The translations under genes and the position numbers were made by a program. Below the pieces are notes generated by a model. That model was not told where the DNA came from, did no database searches, and was given only the letters and a program-made list of their open reading frames with translations. From Marisa cornuarietis (taxonomy: Eukaryota; Mollusca; Gastropoda; Architaenioglossa; Ampullariidae): DNA of 64,000 bases. Positions 57,701-63,700 of this stretch are shown here, one piece after another (the first letter of the stretch is position 1; every line of letters starts with the position of its first letter). Location: NCBI GenBank assembly GCA_004794655.1, contig SMMW01000623.1, forward strand, positions 682,001 to 746,000. Reading direction: 5' to 3'.

Positions 57701-60700
57701 TTATGACATGATCTATCTTGATTTTGTCTACACCTGCCTATTTGAATGCAGTGTTATGAACAGCATAACAAATTGCAAATATTTAACAGTCTTACTGATT
57801 TTGATTGGAACTTGGGAAAATATTTGAGATTTTAGCACTTTTTCTCCATTGTTTTATGAAAACCTCAATAGCAATGTTTCCTTTTTTGAACAGTTGACAG
57901 TGCGTGTGTCTGACTCGGGCCGACCATCCAAGTACGTTGATGTTCCAGTGACTGTGCGCATCTCACAAGCAGAAGCACCAAAATTTTCACCCTCATCAGC
58001 TTCCATAACAGTGGAGGAAAACCGCGGTGTCAATGCTTCTATTTATAATGTAACTGCCTCCAAGACACCACTGACTGTGAGTTGTTTGTAATGTAGCTTC
58101 CTCTAACCTACCACTTGACCATCAGTAGTTTGTGATCAAGTCAAAGTTACTGCAGTTTTTGTAATTCTCTCACACCATATCTAGTGATCCAACCTTATAC
58201 ATCAGCAAACATATAATAAGACTTGAGTTAATGTTGATGATGATGAGAGTGCTTCATTAGCTGCATCAAATATATAGCAGTGCATTGTAAGAGCCTGTAA
58301 ATCTTGAGTACAGCACGACTGTGGCGAAATAAGCACAGCCAAGTAAAAACGACATCAAATATTAGCTGCATCAAATATTGGGCGGTTTTTACAAAGTACT
58401 GTTACAGGTGCAGCCAACAACAGATCAATAGCAGTGTACATTGTTTCAGGGATTTTTTATTCCTTTGTTTTTAAACTTTATCACTTTTTAAATATGTGTT
58501 GAGGTTTCATATTACACAATAAGAAGGGGTTGGAGATCAAAATATGCAGATATTGCTAGTATCTACATAAAACCCAGTTTGTCTGCGTTTTGTGTAAAAA
58601 AGTGTGAGGGAATCTAAATATTCAGAGTTGATGGCTTGTACAGGGAACCATGAAGTATAAGCTGAGTGGAGACGAAGCAGCACCCTACTATTTCCAAGTG
58701 GATGAAAATACAGGGGCCATAACTTTGCGCACCAGTCTGCGCCAGGGACTGGAGATGTCGTACACGGTTGGTGCCTTGTTGCTTTTTGTGGGTGTCTGAC
58801 TTTGCTAGGAAGAGCAAAATGAAAGAAGAAGCAAATTATTAATTTGTAACTGCAGTTTTAAGTCACATCTGTGGGATAAATTTAGAGACTGAGAAAAGAA
58901 AAAAAAGACGGCAGCTTACTTTTAAATATGCCATTTAATAACAATAATAATAATAATGAGGATTTGTATAGGGCCTATCCAACAATTTTCTCAGAGCGCT
59001 TTACGTAATTTGCATAGTTTACACAGTTTACACACTTAGTTTACACGCTTATCTGCTGCACAGCTGCTGGTGGATGCTTATGACAGTGGATCCCCGGACA
59101 AAGTCACCCAGTTCCCTTTGACAGTGAACGTAATCCGAAACCAGAACTCTCCCCAGTTTGTTTCTGGCCCTTACACAGGCAGCGTTAACTTCGACACTCC
59201 ACGTGGATCTGTCATTGTCACTGTCACAGCCTCAGATGGGGACAAGGTAAATATGTCTGTAATCAATTATGACATGTATTATGCTATGTATACATAAGCA
59301 CAGGCACAAGGTAAATATGTCTGTAATCAAGTAATCAACTAGGACATGTATTATGTTATGTATACATACGCACAGGCACAAGGTAAATATGTCTGTAATC
59401 AATTATGACATGTATTATGCTATGCATGCATAGGCACAGGCACAAGGTAAATATATCTGTAATCAATTATGACATGTATTATGCTATGCATGCATAGGCG
59501 CACGACTGTATGTGCAGTGCATGTAGGTGAGAGAGATGTGGAGAAAGAACTTGTCTATGTGTTTAAACATGCATCTTCATCTTCAACCCCATATCTGTGT
59601 CTAAACATGAAGCTTCATCCCCATGTCTATGTGTGGTTATTCTGCAATATTAAACCTGCTCCTAACCCCCCACATGTCTTTGTAGGGTCATTCTGCTGTG
59701 CAGTACAAATACACAGCTTCCCCCACATGTCTGTCTGTGGTTATTCTTCACTTCTGTCATTCCTTAAGCATGCACCACCATTTTCTATTTCATCTTTCCC
59801 CACAACTGTGATGTAACCACATGTGTGGTATTTTGCTTGCAACTTTTCCAGACAGCTGTTGTAACCATGGATCTCTCTTTAGATGCTCATAGAAAGAGCG
59901 TTCAGAATGGTCAAAACAATGGCACTATGAACTTTATTAACTGTCCAAGAAAGGCTGAAAATTACACTTGATGGACCTAAACTGCTCACTGAACCAGTTC
60001 TTGGTGAGCAGCAGTCAGGCTTCAGGAAGGTGCACTGTTGACCTTACACCATTACAACTTATATAAATCTCTGACTCAATCTGTATATCTTCATAGACTT
60101 TAGAAAGGCATTGACACAGTTTGCATGACATGCAGCCAAGTGGGAAACCAAGATGAAGTCTAACATCAAGGTACTCAAAAGACTAGCGAACTACCGTTGT
60201 GGGTGTGGCAGCACCTGCAGACAGCATATTAATTAATTGTGAGGCGTCTTAAGATTGTGTTAAGTGCAGCTCATGTGCACCAACAACATGACTTTACTGT
60301 TGCAGGATCAGCTAGTGTACTCTCTGACTGGCAGCCAGGATTGTCAACAGCAGTTCATTATGGACTCCCTGACAGGAAAGCTCATCTATATTGGCAGCCA
60401 GACTGCCACCACACAGACTCAATACACAGTACGTTGGTCTCTAACTTGCCGGTGCTGGTAATGCAGGGACAGAGCACATGATACGGGGCTATCTGGCTAT
60501 ATTTTGGGCAGCTGTGCATAAAATATGAGAGGGTACTTCTAACTGACTAAAGTTAGGGGTAGGGAAAGAGTTTGGCTGTGCACTGAAGACAATCATTGGT
60601 CAGAAAAGATGATCAATACCTATAGTCAGGTTTTTGTGTCTTCAGGTATGTTTGTGTCTAGACACAAATTGATAAATGTGTCATTAGGTGATAAAGCTCA

Positions 60701-63700
60701 TCCAGGAGTACCATGTAAGGGTTCTTACTCTGCTAATGATATGGGACAAGTACATGGCTTTTTTGTGTTAGAAGTTGACTGTAATTTTGATGACATGTTT
60801 TCTGTGGGGCTACAAGAAGTTGGCGTGTACATGTAGTGTACATAAATGTGGTGTTGTCTTTGTTCAGTGTACCATCAGTGTCACAGACAACGGGTATCCT
60901 ACACCAAAGACTGCCACCACTACTGCTGTTATCAGTGTGTCTCGAGAAAGTGCACCCACCTTCACCTCCCCCTCGCCACCTCTCACGTTCACAGTCAACG
61001 AGAAAGACCCTGTCAACACCACAGTGACAACAGTTACTGCTACCAAGCCTAACCTCAAGGTGACACCAGTAACTTGTCAGAATTTAGTTGCATGTCCTGG
61101 AATTGAGACTACATGTATATATAAGCTGAACAAAACAAACCTGTCATAGTCTACTGCAGCTGTAAAGAGAAACTACGTAATTACTTTGAGGGCATACCTT
61201 GGTGTGAATTCGGTATCTTCAGGAAAAGGCTGACAGTTCTGACACCTTATCTTGCTGATGTGTGCAGGGTCAGATCAAATATGCAGTTACAGGAGACTAC
61301 CCTGCCCAGACCTTCTTCTCAGTAGATCCTGCCACAGGTAGAGTGTCCATCATCAGGAACCTGACAGAGGACAGCCTTCAAACAGGGACCTACACGGTGA
61401 GGAAAAGTGACATGCTAATTAGCAAGACATCTACAAGATTTCAACAAGCAGTGGAGCTCATGTCAGTTAACAAGAACGTTAGGCTATTTATAGTCTGTGA
61501 AGACTAAGTGTACGTTTTAGATCTTGACAGAACCATGTATAATGTTTATGTACCTGAATGTAGTAGAACTTTATAAAATTGTAACCAAGTTAATTGTGTA
61601 ACACATCAGAGCTAACAATATTATGTATTAGGTCTAAACATGTATCTGAGTTAACAGCCTAACGTGTCTAGCTCACTATGTTATGTATGAGGTATAGAAA
61701 TATAACTGAGTTAACAGCCTAACATGTCTAGCTCGCTATGTTATGTATGAGGTATAGAAATATAACTGAGTTAACAGCCTAACATGTCTAGCTCACTATG
61801 TTATGTATGAGGTATAGAAATATAACTGAGTTAACAGCCTAACATGTCTAGCTCACTATGTTATGTATGAGGTATAGAAATATAACTGAGTTAACAGCCT
61901 AACATGTCTAGCTCGCTATGTTATGTATGAGGTATAGAAATGTAACTGAGTTAACAGCCTAACATGTCTAGCTCGCTATGTTATGTATGAGGTATAGAAA
62001 TGTAACTGAGTTAACAGCCTAACATGTCTAGCTCACTATGTTATGTATGAGGTATAGAAATATAACTGAGTTAACAGCCTAACATGTCTAGCTCGCTATG
62101 TTATGTATGAGGTATAGAAATGTAACTGAGTTAACAGCCTAACATGTCTAGCTCGCTATGTTATGTATGAGGTATAGAAATGTAACTGAGTTAACAGCCT
62201 AACATATCTAGCTCGCTATGTTATGTATGAGGTATAGAAATGTAACTGAGTTAACAGCCTAACATATCTAGCTCGCTATGTTATGTATGAGGTATAGAAA
62301 TGTAACTGAGTTAACAGCCTAACATGTCTAGCTCACTATGTTATGTATGAGGTATAGAAATGTAACTGAGTTAACAGCCTAACATATCTAGCTCACTATG
62401 TTATGTATGAGGTATAGAAATATAACTGAGTTAACAGCCTAACATGTCTAGCTCGCTATGTTATGTATGAGGTATAGAAATGTAACTGAGTTAACAGCCT
62501 AACATATCTAGCTCGCTATGTTATGTATGAGGTATAGAAATGTAACTGAGTTAACAGCCTAACATATCTAGCTCGCTATGTTATGTATGAGGTATAGAAA
62601 TGTAACTGAGTTAACAGCCTAACATGTCTAGCTCGCTATGTTATGTATGAGGTATAGAAATGTAACTGAGTTAACAGCCTAACATGTCTAGCTCGCTATG
62701 TTATGTATGAGGTATAGAAATGTAACTGAGTTAACAGCCTAACATGTCTAGCTCGCTATGTTATGTATGAGGTATAGAAATGTAACTGAGTTAACAGCCT
62801 AACATATCTAGCTCGCTATGTTATGTATGAGGTATAGAAATGTAACTGAGTTAACAGCCTAACATGTCTAGCTCGCTATGTTATGTATGAGGTATAGAAA
62901 TGTAACTGAGTTAACAGCCTAACATGTCTAGCTCGCTATGTTATGTATGAGGTATAGAAATGTAACTGAGTTAACAGCCTAACATATCAGAGCTAACGAT
63001 ATTATGTATTAGGTAACGTGTATAAGATTCCAAACAGTGAGAGCGACATCACTCCTAAGACATCTGTAAATCATAAACATGCACATTTCCTAAATTCCAA
63101 AAACTTTTTATTATTTTGTCAACATACAACCAAAATTCGTTGGCATTCTGTGAGTGCAGAGATGTTTTAAGAACTTCATTTAGGGCTTAGGATTTTGTTG
63201 ATTGATTGCTGATTCATTCCATAAATAAAAAGCAAGAGAGATAATTGTGTAAATGTACATCAATTGTTTAAGTAGCCAAGAGCAGTTCAGAGCTGACCAC
63301 CTGGGTAATATTTGTTATTTTGAGTGTGAGTAGGTTAGTTTGTTGTGCTTGGAGTAATTCTTGATATGATATTTATTTCCAGTGCACCCTGTTGATAGTG
63401 TGATGATCATTATTTTGTTAGCCATATATTTATTAGACGTCAGGACGTAGCCAAACCACTCAATTGACCCAAACTCTCAATCAGTATAAAAGGTTAACAG
63501 AAGCCCTGCTGCATCCAGAATTCTGAACAAATTCTATGGCATTGTAGTTAGTTATGTACACAAAATAATTTGATTTTAAAATACAAATTCTCAAAGGAGG
63601 TATCCATAAACTGATGATCATACTGCTCTGCACCATTAGGCTTTGAGTATCTCAGTCTTTGTGAGAGGACAGAAGGCTGCGTAGATTCACTTAAGTCAAA

